Source: Halomarinibacterium sp041392125 (GTDB lineage: Bacteria; Bacteroidota; Bacteroidia; Flavobacteriales; Flavobacteriaceae). From it: a stretch of DNA of 39,489 bases. Shown here one piece after another: positions 1 to 7,812 of the stretch (positions within the stretch are counted from its first letter, which is position 1; every line of letters starts with the position of its first letter). Where the stretch lies: contig JAWKMR010000013.1 in assembly GCA_041392125.1 (NCBI GenBank), positions 1 through 39,489 of the forward strand, given 5' to 3'. Below the pieces are notes generated by a model, which saw only the letters and a list, made by a program, of their open reading frames with translations, was not told where the DNA came from and did no database searches. The position numbers were made by a program, and so were the translations under genes.

Positions 1-52
1 AAACGAGGGGGTTTTATTTTTATCAGAAAATATGAAAAGAGAATAAAAAACT

Positions 53-60
53 TATTTTTG
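53..60 (+). promoter_or_regulatory. Candidate -7 promoter element (TATTTTTG)
   Basis: TATTTTTG matches the Bacteroidota -7 consensus TAnnTTTG exactly and lies 18 nt before the ATG at 79. No clear -33 TTG is visible at the usual spacing, so this rests on the -7 match and its position. Confidence 0.5.
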
Positions 61-78
61 CACTCAAACTCATAAAAG

Positions 79-1188
79 ATGAAATATCTATTCTACATTG
101 TTACGATTGTATTTTTAAGTTCCTGTAATAATAATGACACCTATTCGATCAAGGGATCTGCGTATGGTTTTGAAGATGGAACACAGATTTTTTTATATGA
201 ACTAGATGAAAACAACCAACCTCAAGTAATCGACACCTTGTTGGTTACCGACCAAAAGTTTGAAAAAAAATTTCCAAAAGTAGAGGCTACTGCTTTACAG
301 ATGTTAAAGGTAGGCAACTCCTCAAACAACATAATTTTCTTCGTAGAGAATGAAAATATCAATGCGCAAATTTATGCAGATAGTCTTGCTGCATCCAATG
401 TTACAGGAGGTAGGCAAAATGAACTTTACAACGAATTTACTAAAACACTCAAGGGATTTGTTGCCGAGAAAATGTCTCTAAATCAAGGGTTTCAGAGTGC
501 TCAAGCGCAAAAAGACCAAGAGCTTATGCAATCATTACGATCTCAAAATTTAGCCCTTGCTGAAAAAGAAAAAGCTTATAAACGAAACTTTGTAATAACC
601 AATAACAATTCTTTGTTTAGTATGATGTTGCTGTCTGAATTGTTCCGTCAGAAAGAGTTTACTGCCGAAGAAGCTTCCGAAATTATTGGCAATCTAACTC
701 CACAAATGGTAGCTAATCCGGTAGTCTCTCAATTAATGGCTACCATTGAAGCTGCTAAAAAAGCAGAAATTGGAGGTATCGCACCTAATTTTGAAGCGCC
801 CACTCCTTCTGGTGAAATGCTTTCACTGAAGCAAACCTTGGGAAAATACACAATTATTGATTTTTGGGCCTCTTGGTGTAAACCTTGTCGAATGGAAAAT
901 CCAAATGTGGTTAGAGTCTACGAAAAGTACCATGACAAAGGCTTAAACATTATAAGTGTGTCTCTTGATAGAGAAGGGCAAAAAGACCGTTGGCTTCAAG
1001 CTATTGAAGATGATAATATGAATTGGTATCACGTATCTAACCTTCAATTTTGGCAGGATCCTATTGCACAACAATATAATATTAGATCCATTCCGGCTAC
1101 CTTTTTATTGGATGCTGAAGGAAAAATTATTGATAAAAACTTACGAGGTCCGGCGCTGGAACAGCGTATATCGCAACTATTAGATTAA
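79..1188 (+). CDS. TlpA-like thioredoxin lipoprotein with DUF4369 domain
   Basis: Predicted periplasm-facing lipoprotein thiol-disulfide oxidoreductase of 369 residues. The N-terminus is a lipoprotein signal ending at Cys16 (LSSC) followed by Asn/Asp residues. Residues about 22-120 resemble the DUF4369 beta domain that precedes TlpA domains in Bacteroidota. The C-terminal 140 residues are a TlpA/AhpC-TSA thioredoxin fold with active site WASWC267-K-P-C270 and the cis-proline segment RSIPATFLLD. The family reduces or protects protein disulfides in the envelope; the substrate cannot be inferred. A paralogue with the same layout lies at 32472-33656. The stop overlaps the convergent SIMPL gene by 4 nt. 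Family assignment is firm, substrate unknown. Confidence 0.9.
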   Translation: MKYLFYIVTIVFLSSCNNNDTYSIKGSAYGFEDGTQIFLYELDENNQPQVIDTLLVTDQKFEKKFPKVEATALQMLKVGNSSNNIIFFVENENINAQIYADSLAASNVTGGRQNELYNEFTKTLKGFVAEKMSLNQGFQSAQAQKDQELMQSLRSQNLALAEKEKAYKRNFVITNNNSLFSMMLLSELFRQKEFTAEEASEIIGNLTPQMVANPVVSQLMATIEAAKKAEIGGIAPNFEAPTPSGEMLSLKQTLGKYTIIDFWASWCKPCRMENPNVVRVYEKYHDKGLNIISVSLDREGQKDRWLQAIEDDNMNWYHVSNLQFWQDPIAQQYNIRSIPATFLLDAEGKIIDKNLRGPALEQRISQLLD

Positions 1189-1865
1189 TTAAGTTCGAAA
1201 CTTACTTGAACTTCCACTCGTATTTCCATTTCTCCGGGAGCCATGGTTTGCGATTCGGAAGCACTATCCATAACCATCATCCCTCTTTTTAGCAAAGGTG
1301 TAGGAGCATTATTATTTTGAAACTCGGAAATAAGTAGTGCTTTACCCACAGTTTGATTTAAAACGGAGGCATACTCCTCTGCTTTTTGCTTGGCATTTTG
1401 GATGGCTTTAATTCGAGCTTCGCTTTGAAGGGTGTTCATTTTTGAAGAACTAAAAGAAATTCCATCTATTCGGTTGATGCCTGTATCTAATAAACCATTC
1501 ATAAGCGATTCGTACTTCGATAAATCTTTCAACTTGATGCTTATAGATTGATTGGCAGCATAATTATACTTTTTGGAATTGTAATCGTAATTTTTGGTCA
1601 AGTTTAGGTATTCCGTTTTAACATCTTTATTGTCAATACCATAGTTTTTCAAAAATTGAAAAACTTCATTTATCGTAGCATCATTTAGCTGTTTTACCTC
1701 TTTCGCATTAGCGCCGGTGTGTTCCACTCGTGCTGAAATAAGAACATGATCAGGAACAATGGTTACAATTCCCTCCCCTTTTACATCAACAGAAGGTCTG
1801 GGCTGAGTTTGTGCATTCATAGTTATAAAGGTTAATAGGATTGCAAATAAAAATACAGGTTTCAT
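1185..1865 (-). CDS. SIMPL domain (DUF541) exported protein
   Basis: Protein of 226 residues with a signal peptide (about residues 1-19, ending near MNAQ), then the SIMPL/DUF541 fold. The segment starting SVDVKGEGIVTIVPDHVLISARVEHTG is the usual N-terminal strand pattern of this family, and the middle has the typical long helix AIQNAKQKAEEYA. SIMPL proteins (BP26-like) are periplasmic or outer-membrane associated and form oligomeric rings in some species; a biochemical role is not established. It lies 12 nt downstream of the rhomboid gene on the same strand, so the two probably form one transcript. Starts with ATG; no competing start. Confidence 0.85.
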   Translation of the reverse strand: MKPVFLFAILLTFITMNAQTQPRPSVDVKGEGIVTIVPDHVLISARVEHTGANAKEVKQLNDATINEVFQFLKNYGIDNKDVKTEYLNLTKNYDYNSKKYNYAANQSISIKLKDLSKYESLMNGLLDTGINRIDGISFSSSKMNTLQSEARIKAIQNAKQKAEEYASVLNQTVGKALLISEFQNNNAPTPLLKRGMMVMDSASESQTMAPGEMEIRVEVQVSFELN

Positions 1866-1877
1866 AAGATTTTAATT

Positions 1878-2528
1878 TTAAATTTTACCCAATTTGTAAA
1901 GCACAAATAATACCACAATAGGCAAGGCAAGTAATACAATGAGCCAAAGGTCTGTTTCAATGAGGGAAGGCACAAAACCAATGGTTAATAAGTATCCCGC
2001 AATAGCACCGCCAATGTGTGCATCGTGACCAATATTTCCCAATTGTTTTTTCATTCCGTAGACAGAATAGCCTAGATACAAAATTCCGAATAACCATGCA
2101 GGAATTGGGATTGGAATAAAAAATAAATACAATCCCATATTGGGATACAACAAAATTGCCGTGTATAAAATTCCCATAACGGCGCCACTTGCACCCACAG
2201 CACTGTAATGATATTCTTCCTTGTGCATCATAAACGAAAGTAGATTTCCCGCAAGTAAACTGAGCAAATAAATAAGTATAAATTTAGAAGTCCCAAGATT
2301 ATCGATAACCACATCTGCAAAAAAATAAAGGGTTAACATGTTGAAAAGCAGATGGGTAAAATCAACATGTAAAAATCCGGAGCTAAACATGCGAAGCTGT
2401 TCCCCGCGACGTATTCCGGCAATATTGAATTTATATTTTTCAAAAAAAGAAAAGTCGTTAAACCCTTTTAATGAAATAAGTACATTGGCAGCAATAATGA
2501 CCAAGGTTGCTATGTTGTTGCTTAGCAT
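1878..2528 (-). CDS. Rhomboid family intramembrane serine protease
   Basis: Polytopic membrane protein of 216 residues with about six hydrophobic segments. The rhomboid signatures are all present: H59-L-L-F-N63 in the second segment, the catalytic serine in VGAS114G, and the catalytic histidine in HDAH171IGG. These residues form the Ser-His dyad that cleaves single-pass membrane proteins within the bilayer. Length fits a minimal bacterial rhomboid of the GlpG type without an N-terminal cytosolic domain. It is transcribed with the SIMPL gene 12 nt downstream. The substrate cannot be predicted. It is divergent from the acyltransferase gene, with 67 nt between the two starts. Confidence 0.92.
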   Translation of the reverse strand: MLSNNIATLVIIAANVLISLKGFNDFSFFEKYKFNIAGIRRGEQLRMFSSGFLHVDFTHLLFNMLTLYFFADVVIDNLGTSKFILIYLLSLLAGNLLSFMMHKEEYHYSAVGASGAVMGILYTAILLYPNMGLYLFFIPIPIPAWLFGILYLGYSVYGMKKQLGNIGHDAHIGGAIAGYLLTIGFVPSLIETDLWLIVLLALPIVVLFVLYKLGKI

Positions 2529-2573
2529 ACTGTTATTTTTAGAGATGCACTGTTTCGATGCAATAAATTTAGT

Positions 2574-2581
2574 TAGTTTTG
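2574..2581 (+). promoter_or_regulatory. Candidate -7 promoter element (TAGTTTTG)
   Basis: Exact match to TAnnTTTG 14 nt before the acyltransferase ATG at 2596, implying a very short leader. No clear -33 TTG at the expected spacing. Confidence 0.5.
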
Positions 2582-2595
2582 TCTTAAATTAAAGC

Positions 2596-3465
2596 ATGCA
2601 TCGATTACTTTATATTTTGCTTTATCCCGCTATCTGGCTTACTTCAATATTGCCATTGCATATATTATATCTGAAATCCAGCGCTTTATATTTTTTAGGA
2701 TATTATATTATTGGATATCGAAAAAAGATAGTAAAAGATAATTTAAAGCTTGTTTTTCCTGAAAAGTCTTCCGAAGAAATTAACCGTATTGCAAAGACTT
2801 TTTACAAACATTTATGTGATATTATTTTTGAAACCGTAAAAAGCTTAACCATTTCAGAAAAGGAAATACGAAAAAGATTTGTTTTCAAAAATTTAGATGT
2901 AATTGAAAATCTATACCTAAAAGACAAAAATATTCTGTTAATGTGTGGTCATTATGCAAGTTGGGAATGGAGCGGAATCCTTTCAAAACAAATGTCGTAT
3001 AAAGGTTTTGCGGTGTATAAAAAACTAGATAATCCTTATTTCGATAAACTTGTTCGAAAAATTAGAGGTCGTTTTGGAGCTTCCATTATTACCAATAAGC
3101 AAATTGCCAAGACCTTATACCGAAACTTTAAAGCGGGAGAGAAAACACTCACTTTAATTCTTTCAGACCAAACCCCAAAAGCTTGGGCATTTAAAGATCG
3201 ACAATTATTTATGGGGATTGATGTTCCTGTTTTTACAGGTACCGAAGAATTAGCGAAAATGCTTGATTTTGCGGCTGTGTATCTGAAAATTGAAAAAGTA
3301 AAAAGAGGCTATTATGAAGCTTCTTTTGTGACATTGGCAGAAAACCCAAAAGAGTATCAGGATTTTGAAATTACTCGATTATTTTTAAACGAAGTTGAAA
3401 AGCAAATTAAAGAAAACCCACCCTATTACCTTTGGTCGCACAAACGATGGAAGCATCGTTCTTAA
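2596..3465 (+). CDS. Lipid A biosynthesis-type acyltransferase (LpxL/HtrB family)
   Basis: Inner-membrane protein of 289 residues with an N-terminal hydrophobic anchor (about residues 5-40). It carries the HX4(D/E) acyltransferase motif as H119-Y-A-S-W-E124 within MCGHYASWEWSGIL. The segment LILSDQTPK is the second conserved block of the LpxL/HtrB group, which transfers an acyl chain from acyl-ACP to lipid A precursors at the inner membrane. Flavobacterial paralogues may instead acylate aminolipids, so the exact acceptor is not certain. The last codons form an inverted repeat (3443-3460, 7-bp arms, GAAG loop) that could act as a weak terminator, although there is no T-run. Convergent with the aminotransferase gene (4-nt overlap). 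Confidence 0.85.
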   Translation: MHRLLYILLYPAIWLTSILPLHILYLKSSALYFLGYYIIGYRKKIVKDNLKLVFPEKSSEEINRIAKTFYKHLCDIIFETVKSLTISEKEIRKRFVFKNLDVIENLYLKDKNILLMCGHYASWEWSGILSKQMSYKGFAVYKKLDNPYFDKLVRKIRGRFGASIITNKQIAKTLYRNFKAGEKTLTLILSDQTPKAWAFKDRQLFMGIDVPVFTGTEELAKMLDFAAVYLKIEKVKRGYYEASFVTLAENPKEYQDFEITRLFLNEVEKQIKENPPYYLWSHKRWKHRS

Positions 3466-4955
3466 AGCTGAAACCAATTTTCATCAATAGTACTGTTTTG
3501 TCCTGCTTTTTCCGAAAGATGACGGTAGTGCATTCCGTCTAACACATAGTCCTTTTTCCACTCCAAAGCATTATCTGCCAATTCAATAAGCGAATCACAA
3601 ACATATTTCATCTCGTCGTTAGTTGTAGTAGGATGAATAGAAATACGAACCCATCCCGGTTTCATATCAACAAAGCCACAAAGTACTTTTTCCAAAATCT
3701 CAGAAGATTTTTGCTGGTCTAATTCCAGCAAATAATGTCCATAAGTCCCGGCACAGCTACACCCTCCTCTGGATTGAATTCCAAATTTATCATTCAAAAT
3801 TTTAACGGCCAAATCGTGATGTAACCCTTCAATATTAAGAGATAAAACGCCCAATCGATCTTCATGGTCTGATGCCAAAATTGAAATATTTTTATGGGGC
3901 TTTATTCTTTTAAAAAACTCATGAAGCAACTCTTCTTCTCGTTCAATAATATGTTGAACCCCCATTTGCTCTTTTAATCTAATGGCTAATGAAGCACGAA
4001 TTACTTGCAAAAATCCGGGAGTTCCACCATCTTCACGTTCTTCTATATTTTCAATGTATTTATGCGTTCCCCAAGGGGTTGTCCACTGTACGGTACCGCC
4101 ACCAGGACAATCGGGAACTAAATTTTTATATAATTTTTTATTGAAAACAAGTACCCCACTACTCCCCGGCCCTCCTAAGAATTTGTGTGGAGACATAAAA
4201 ATGGCATCTAATGCCATTTCAGGATCTTCAGGATGCATATCAATTTCTATGTAAGGAGCCGAACATGCAAAATCTACAAAGCATAATCCATTATTTTGAT
4301 GCATCAGTTTGGCCACTTCGTAATAAGGAGTTTTTATTCCAGTAACGTTAGAACAGCTGGTAACGGAAGCTATTTTAACCGCCCTATCTTTATACTTTTC
4401 AAGCAGGGCTTTAAAATTCTTAATGCAGAATAAACCCACTTCATTACAAGGGACAACTTCAACTGTGGCAATGGTTTCTAACCAAGAAGTCTGATTGCTG
4501 TGATGTTCCATATGCGAAACAAAAACCACAGGTCTTTCTTCTTCTTTAACTTCAATAAGTCCCTTTACTTGCTCGGGAATTTTAAGGCCTAAGATACGTT
4601 GAAACTTATTCACAGCACCAGTCATTCCTGTACCTGTTGTAATTAAAACATCATCTTCACCGGCATTTATGTGTTGTTTAATAATTTGTCTGGCTTTATG
4701 ATAAGCACGGGTCATGGTGGTGCCACTAATAGTAGTCTCGGTATGTGTATTGGCCACAAAAGGACCAAATTCGTGCATCATTTTTTCCTCAATAGGCGTG
4801 TACAGCCTTCCACTGGCAGTCCAATCTGTATATACTATTTTTTTGGTACCGTAAGGAGATTGAAACGTTTGGTTAATACCCAAGATATTTTTTCGGAAGG
4901 GTTCAAAATAGGTTTCAAGTTTTGAAATAGTAGGATTTAAATTTTTTATCTCCAT
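3462..4955 (-). CDS. Class V aminotransferase, cysteine desulfurase-like
   Basis: PLP-dependent fold-type I enzyme of 497 residues from the ATG at 4955. An in-frame ATG at 5033 would run into the upstream lipoprotein gene, and the homology-like sequence starts after residue 27 of that longer version, so 4955 is preferred. Visible residues are D228 (FVDFACSAPY), which contacts the PLP nitrogen, the Schiff-base lysine K258 (MSPHKFLGGPGSSG), the histidine-rich stretch HMEHHSN (148-154), and cysteines in RGGC399SC401AG where cysteine desulfurases carry the persulfide cysteine. It is about 90 residues longer than SufS/IscS and no Suf or Isc genes are adjacent. It may be a desulfurase or another class V enzyme; substrate unresolved. 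Confidence 0.8.
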   Translation of the reverse strand: MEIKNLNPTISKLETYFEPFRKNILGINQTFQSPYGTKKIVYTDWTASGRLYTPIEEKMMHEFGPFVANTHTETTISGTTMTRAYHKARQIIKQHINAGEDDVLITTGTGMTGAVNKFQRILGLKIPEQVKGLIEVKEEERPVVFVSHMEHHSNQTSWLETIATVEVVPCNEVGLFCIKNFKALLEKYKDRAVKIASVTSCSNVTGIKTPYYEVAKLMHQNNGLCFVDFACSAPYIEIDMHPEDPEMALDAIFMSPHKFLGGPGSSGVLVFNKKLYKNLVPDCPGGGTVQWTTPWGTHKYIENIEEREDGGTPGFLQVIRASLAIRLKEQMGVQHIIEREEELLHEFFKRIKPHKNISILASDHEDRLGVLSLNIEGLHHDLAVKILNDKFGIQSRGGCSCAGTYGHYLLELDQQKSSEILEKVLCGFVDMKPGWVRISIHPTTTNDEMKYVCDSLIELADNALEWKKDYVLDGMHYRHLSEKAGQNSTIDENWFQL

Positions 4956-4995
4956 TGTTTCTTTTAAAAAATCAAATACAATATAACTAAGTTCT

Positions 4996-5739
4996 TTAAT
5001 AATATTCAAATGTATAAACTTCTGTAATACCATTTAAATATACTCTAGTTTCCTTTATAGGGTAATCAAATTCGTTATAAATAAAAGTAGATTCGTAAGA
5101 AGAATTATTGACAATTTCGCCAAGTTCATTTTTATCTATATTTTTAACAGTATTGTGTAAACGCTCTACTTTTAAAAAGTCTTTAACGTAATTGGTATAA
5201 TAGGGATTATTTTTACCATCAGTAACAATATCTTGATAAGAGATAACTTGATTGTTTTCATCATAGTAGATAGCAGTATACCCACAGTTTTCTGTATAAG
5301 AAAAGATTCCTTTACGAAAGGATGGAATATTTAGATTATAAAAATTAATTTCATAAAACCCACATCCATTTGAATTGTATTTATAAATTCTGTAATTTGT
5401 CAGATTATCCGAGCTGTAATATTCCTGCCGAATAGTGTTTTCATCAAGTTTATAATTTTTCCTATAACCCACCAAATCTTCATTGTCATTAGAATAATTC
5501 AATACTTTTAAAGTATCTAGATCAGAATAGTCATAAATACTATAATCATTAAAATAATAATACGTTAGTTTTTTAATTTTTCCATTATCATATTCATAGT
5601 ATAATTGATCAACCCCATCTTTAATAATTTTTTTTACATACTGGATTTCTGGAGTTTGTGACGTATTATCTGCATTATTGTCGTTTGAGCAGTTTGTCAT
5701 TAAAGCAAAAAGAACTATTAATCCTATAATTTTTTTCAT
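4996..5739 (-). CDS. Hypothetical lipoprotein with YD-repeat-like strands
   Basis: Lipoprotein of 247 residues: hydrophobic signal then Cys17 followed by SNDNN, a typical surface-exposed flavobacterial lipoprotein start. The mature part is rich in Tyr, Asn and Asp with recurring patterns such as YYEYDNGKIKKLTYYY, YRIYKYNSNGC and STFIYNEFDYPIKETR. These resemble YD/RHS-type beta repeats reading out short hairpins. No enzyme motif was found. It sits 27 nt after glmM on the same strand and 40 nt before the aminotransferase, so it may be cotranscribed with either. Base composition is more AT-rich than its neighbours. I do not assign a function. Confidence 0.7.
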   Translation of the reverse strand: MKKIIGLIVLFALMTNCSNDNNADNTSQTPEIQYVKKIIKDGVDQLYYEYDNGKIKKLTYYYFNDYSIYDYSDLDTLKVLNYSNDNEDLVGYRKNYKLDENTIRQEYYSSDNLTNYRIYKYNSNGCGFYEINFYNLNIPSFRKGIFSYTENCGYTAIYYDENNQVISYQDIVTDGKNNPYYTNYVKDFLKVERLHNTVKNIDKNELGEIVNNSSYESTFIYNEFDYPIKETRVYLNGITEVYTFEYY

Positions 5740-5766
5740 TTTATATTATTTAAAATCTTAAAAAAA

Positions 5767-7158
5767 TTAAAAAACACCTGCTATCTGTTTTATTTCAGCA
5801 ATAAAACGATCTGCCAAAGCATCAGCTTCGATTTGAGATTTCGCTTCAGCATAGATTCTTATAATAGGTTCGGTATTCGATTTCCGAAGATGTACCCAAT
5901 TTTCGGGAAAATCTATTTTAACCCCATCAATCGTATTGAGTTCTTCGGAAACGTACTTTTCTTCCATTGCCTTTAAAATAGCATCTACATCTAATTGTGG
6001 GGTCAATTCAATTTTCTTTTTACTGAAATAATAGGAAGGGTATTTTTTACGGAGGGTGCTTACGGTACAATTCTCTTCAGCCAAATGACTCAAAAACAGC
6101 GCAATGCCAACCAGACTATCCCTTCCGTAGTGCAACTCAGGGTAAATAATACCGCCATTTCCTTCGCCTCCAATGACCGCATTCACCTCTTTCATTTTTT
6201 CAACAACATTCACTTCGCCTACAGCACTCGCAAAATAGTTCCCTCCATGTTTTTCGGTTACATCACGTAATGCACGTGAAGAAGACATATTTGAAACTGT
6301 ATTCCCTTTTTTATTTTTCAGAATATAATCGGCTACTGCTACTAGGGTGTATTCTTCTCCAAACATTTCCCCATGTTCATCTACAAAGGCTAAACGATCT
6401 ACATCGGGATCCACAACAATTCCAAAATCGGCTTTTTCCTCCTTTACTTTTTGCATTAAATCTCCCAAATGCTCTTTTAGAGGCTCCGGATTATGAGGAA
6501 ATTGTCCGTTAGGAGTACAAAAAAGTTTTACGGTACGAACTCCTAAAGCGTCTAAAAGTAACGGAACGGCAATACCTCCAGTAGAGTTAACTGCATCCAC
6601 TACCACGGTAAATCCTGCCTTTTTAATTTCATCTTGGCGGACGAGTTCCAAATCCAAAATTTCATCAATATGAATATCGATATAGGCTTCATTTTTGGTA
6701 ACTTCTCCCAAGAGGTCAACTTCCGCAAAAGTAAAATGATCAGCTTCAGCAATCGTTAAAATTTCTTGTCCGGCAGCGGCACTTAAAAATTCTCCTTTGG
6801 CATTTAGCAGTTTTAAGGCGTTCCATTGTTTGGGATTATGACTTGCAGTTAAAATAATCCCTCCATCGGCATGTTCCAAAGGTACTGCCATCTCAACCGT
6901 AGGGGTAGTTGATAATCCCACATCAATGACATGAATTCCCATTCCAACGAGGGTGTTCATCACTAACTGCTGAATCATTTCCCCCGAAATTCGAGCATCT
7001 CTCCCAACTACCACTCGGTAATTTTCTTTAGTGCGTTGTTGTTTTACCCAACTGCCGTAAGCCGCTGCATATTTTACTGCATCTATGGGAGTTAAGTTAT
7101 CTCCCGGCGCTCCACCAATGGTTCCACGAATACCCGAAATAGATTTAATTAATGTCAT
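5767..7158 (-). CDS. glmM: Phosphoglucosamine mutase (alpha-D-phosphohexomutase)
   Basis: Cytosolic enzyme of 463 residues converting glucosamine-6-phosphate to glucosamine-1-phosphate for UDP-GlcNAc, peptidoglycan and LPS synthesis. The phosphoserine loop is TAS106HNP, the Mg2+-binding loop is D250-P-D252-V-D254-R, the sugar-binding loop is GEGNGG and the C-terminal phosphate-binding loop is RKSNTEPIIRIY. Length matches GlmM (about 445-465). Phosphomannomutase/phosphoglucomutase relatives share these motifs, so the exact sugar is a family-level inference; Bacteroidota homologues with this start (SISGIRGT) are generally called GlmM. A strong promoter element lies upstream at 7175-7182. Divergent from the ACP phosphodiesterase gene. 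Confidence 0.88.
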   Translation of the reverse strand: MTLIKSISGIRGTIGGAPGDNLTPIDAVKYAAAYGSWVKQQRTKENYRVVVGRDARISGEMIQQLVMNTLVGMGIHVIDVGLSTTPTVEMAVPLEHADGGIILTASHNPKQWNALKLLNAKGEFLSAAAGQEILTIAEADHFTFAEVDLLGEVTKNEAYIDIHIDEILDLELVRQDEIKKAGFTVVVDAVNSTGGIAVPLLLDALGVRTVKLFCTPNGQFPHNPEPLKEHLGDLMQKVKEEKADFGIVVDPDVDRLAFVDEHGEMFGEEYTLVAVADYILKNKKGNTVSNMSSSRALRDVTEKHGGNYFASAVGEVNVVEKMKEVNAVIGGEGNGGIIYPELHYGRDSLVGIALFLSHLAEENCTVSTLRKKYPSYYFSKKKIELTPQLDVDAILKAMEEKYVSEELNTIDGVKIDFPENWVHLRKSNTEPIIRIYAEAKSQIEADALADRFIAEIKQIAGVF

Positions 7159-7174
7159 TTTTTGTATGTTTTTG

Positions 7175-7207
7175 CAAAGATACTTTTTATGAAGACATAT
7201 AAACCAA
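7175..7207 (-). promoter_or_regulatory. glmM promoter (TATCTTTG -7, TTG -33)
   Basis: On the minus strand TATCTTTG (plus 7175-7182) matches TAnnTTTG and lies 16 nt before the glmM ATG. A TTG (plus 7205-7207) stands 22 nt further upstream, within the usual range for a Bacteroidota -33 element. Confidence 0.6.
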
Positions 7208-7227
7208 CGATTTTGTAAATTGTCCTA

Positions 7228-7812
7228 ATGAATTTTTTAGCACATATATATCTTTCAGGAGACGAGGAAGGTGTCATTATCGGCAACTTTATTGCCGATG
7301 GAATTAAAGGAAAAAAATATGATGCTTTCCCTCCTACCATAAAAAAAGGAATATTGTTGCATCGGGCCATAGACAGTTATACAGATAAACACCCCATTGT
7401 GAAACAAAGTACCGCTAGACTTCATAAAAATTATGGGCATTACAGCGGAGTAATTGTCGATATTTTATACGATCATTTTCTAGCAAAAAACTGGAAAAAG
7501 TACCACGAAGTTGAGCTTTCAGAATATGTAGAAAATTTTTATGAATTACTTCGGAAAAACTTTGAAGTACTCCCCCTTAGAATCCAACGAATGATGCCCA
7601 TAATGATATCGCAGAATTGGCTGCTTAGTTATGAATCTACTGAAGGAATTGCACAAATTTTAAGTCAGATGAATCTGCGCACCAAGGGGAAATCGAAAAT
7701 GAATTTGGCTATTTTAGAACTTGAAACCTATTACGATAAATTTGAAGAAGAATTTGAAACCTTTTTTGACGAATTGATAGCTTATTCAAAAAATAAACTG
7801 AGCCTATTATGA
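7228..7812 (+). CDS. acpH: Acyl carrier protein phosphodiesterase (AcpH/DUF479 family)
   Basis: Protein of 194 residues. The start MNFLAHIYLSG, the segment IIGNFIADGIKGK, then ILLHRAIDSYTDKHP and VIVDILYDHFLAKNW are the ordered hallmark blocks of the AcpH family, an HD-related metal-dependent fold. The family removes 4'-phosphopantetheine from acyl carrier protein, giving apo-ACP; in many bacteria the role is inferred only from homology. Length matches E. coli AcpH (193). The stop overlaps the start of the gamma-glutamyltransferase gene in ATGA (7809-7812), so the two are translationally coupled. There is no obvious shared pathway between them. Confidence 0.88.
   Translation: MNFLAHIYLSGDEEGVIIGNFIADGIKGKKYDAFPPTIKKGILLHRAIDSYTDKHPIVKQSTARLHKNYGHYSGVIVDILYDHFLAKNWKKYHEVELSEYVENFYELLRKNFEVLPLRIQRMMPIMISQNWLLSYESTEGIAQILSQMNLRTKGKSKMNLAILELETYYDKFEEEFETFFDELIAYSKNKLSLL

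Noticed and set aside
4956..5033. Longer N-terminus of the class V aminotransferase
   Set aside because: The extra 26 residues overlap the upstream lipoprotein gene and look like translated intergenic sequence.
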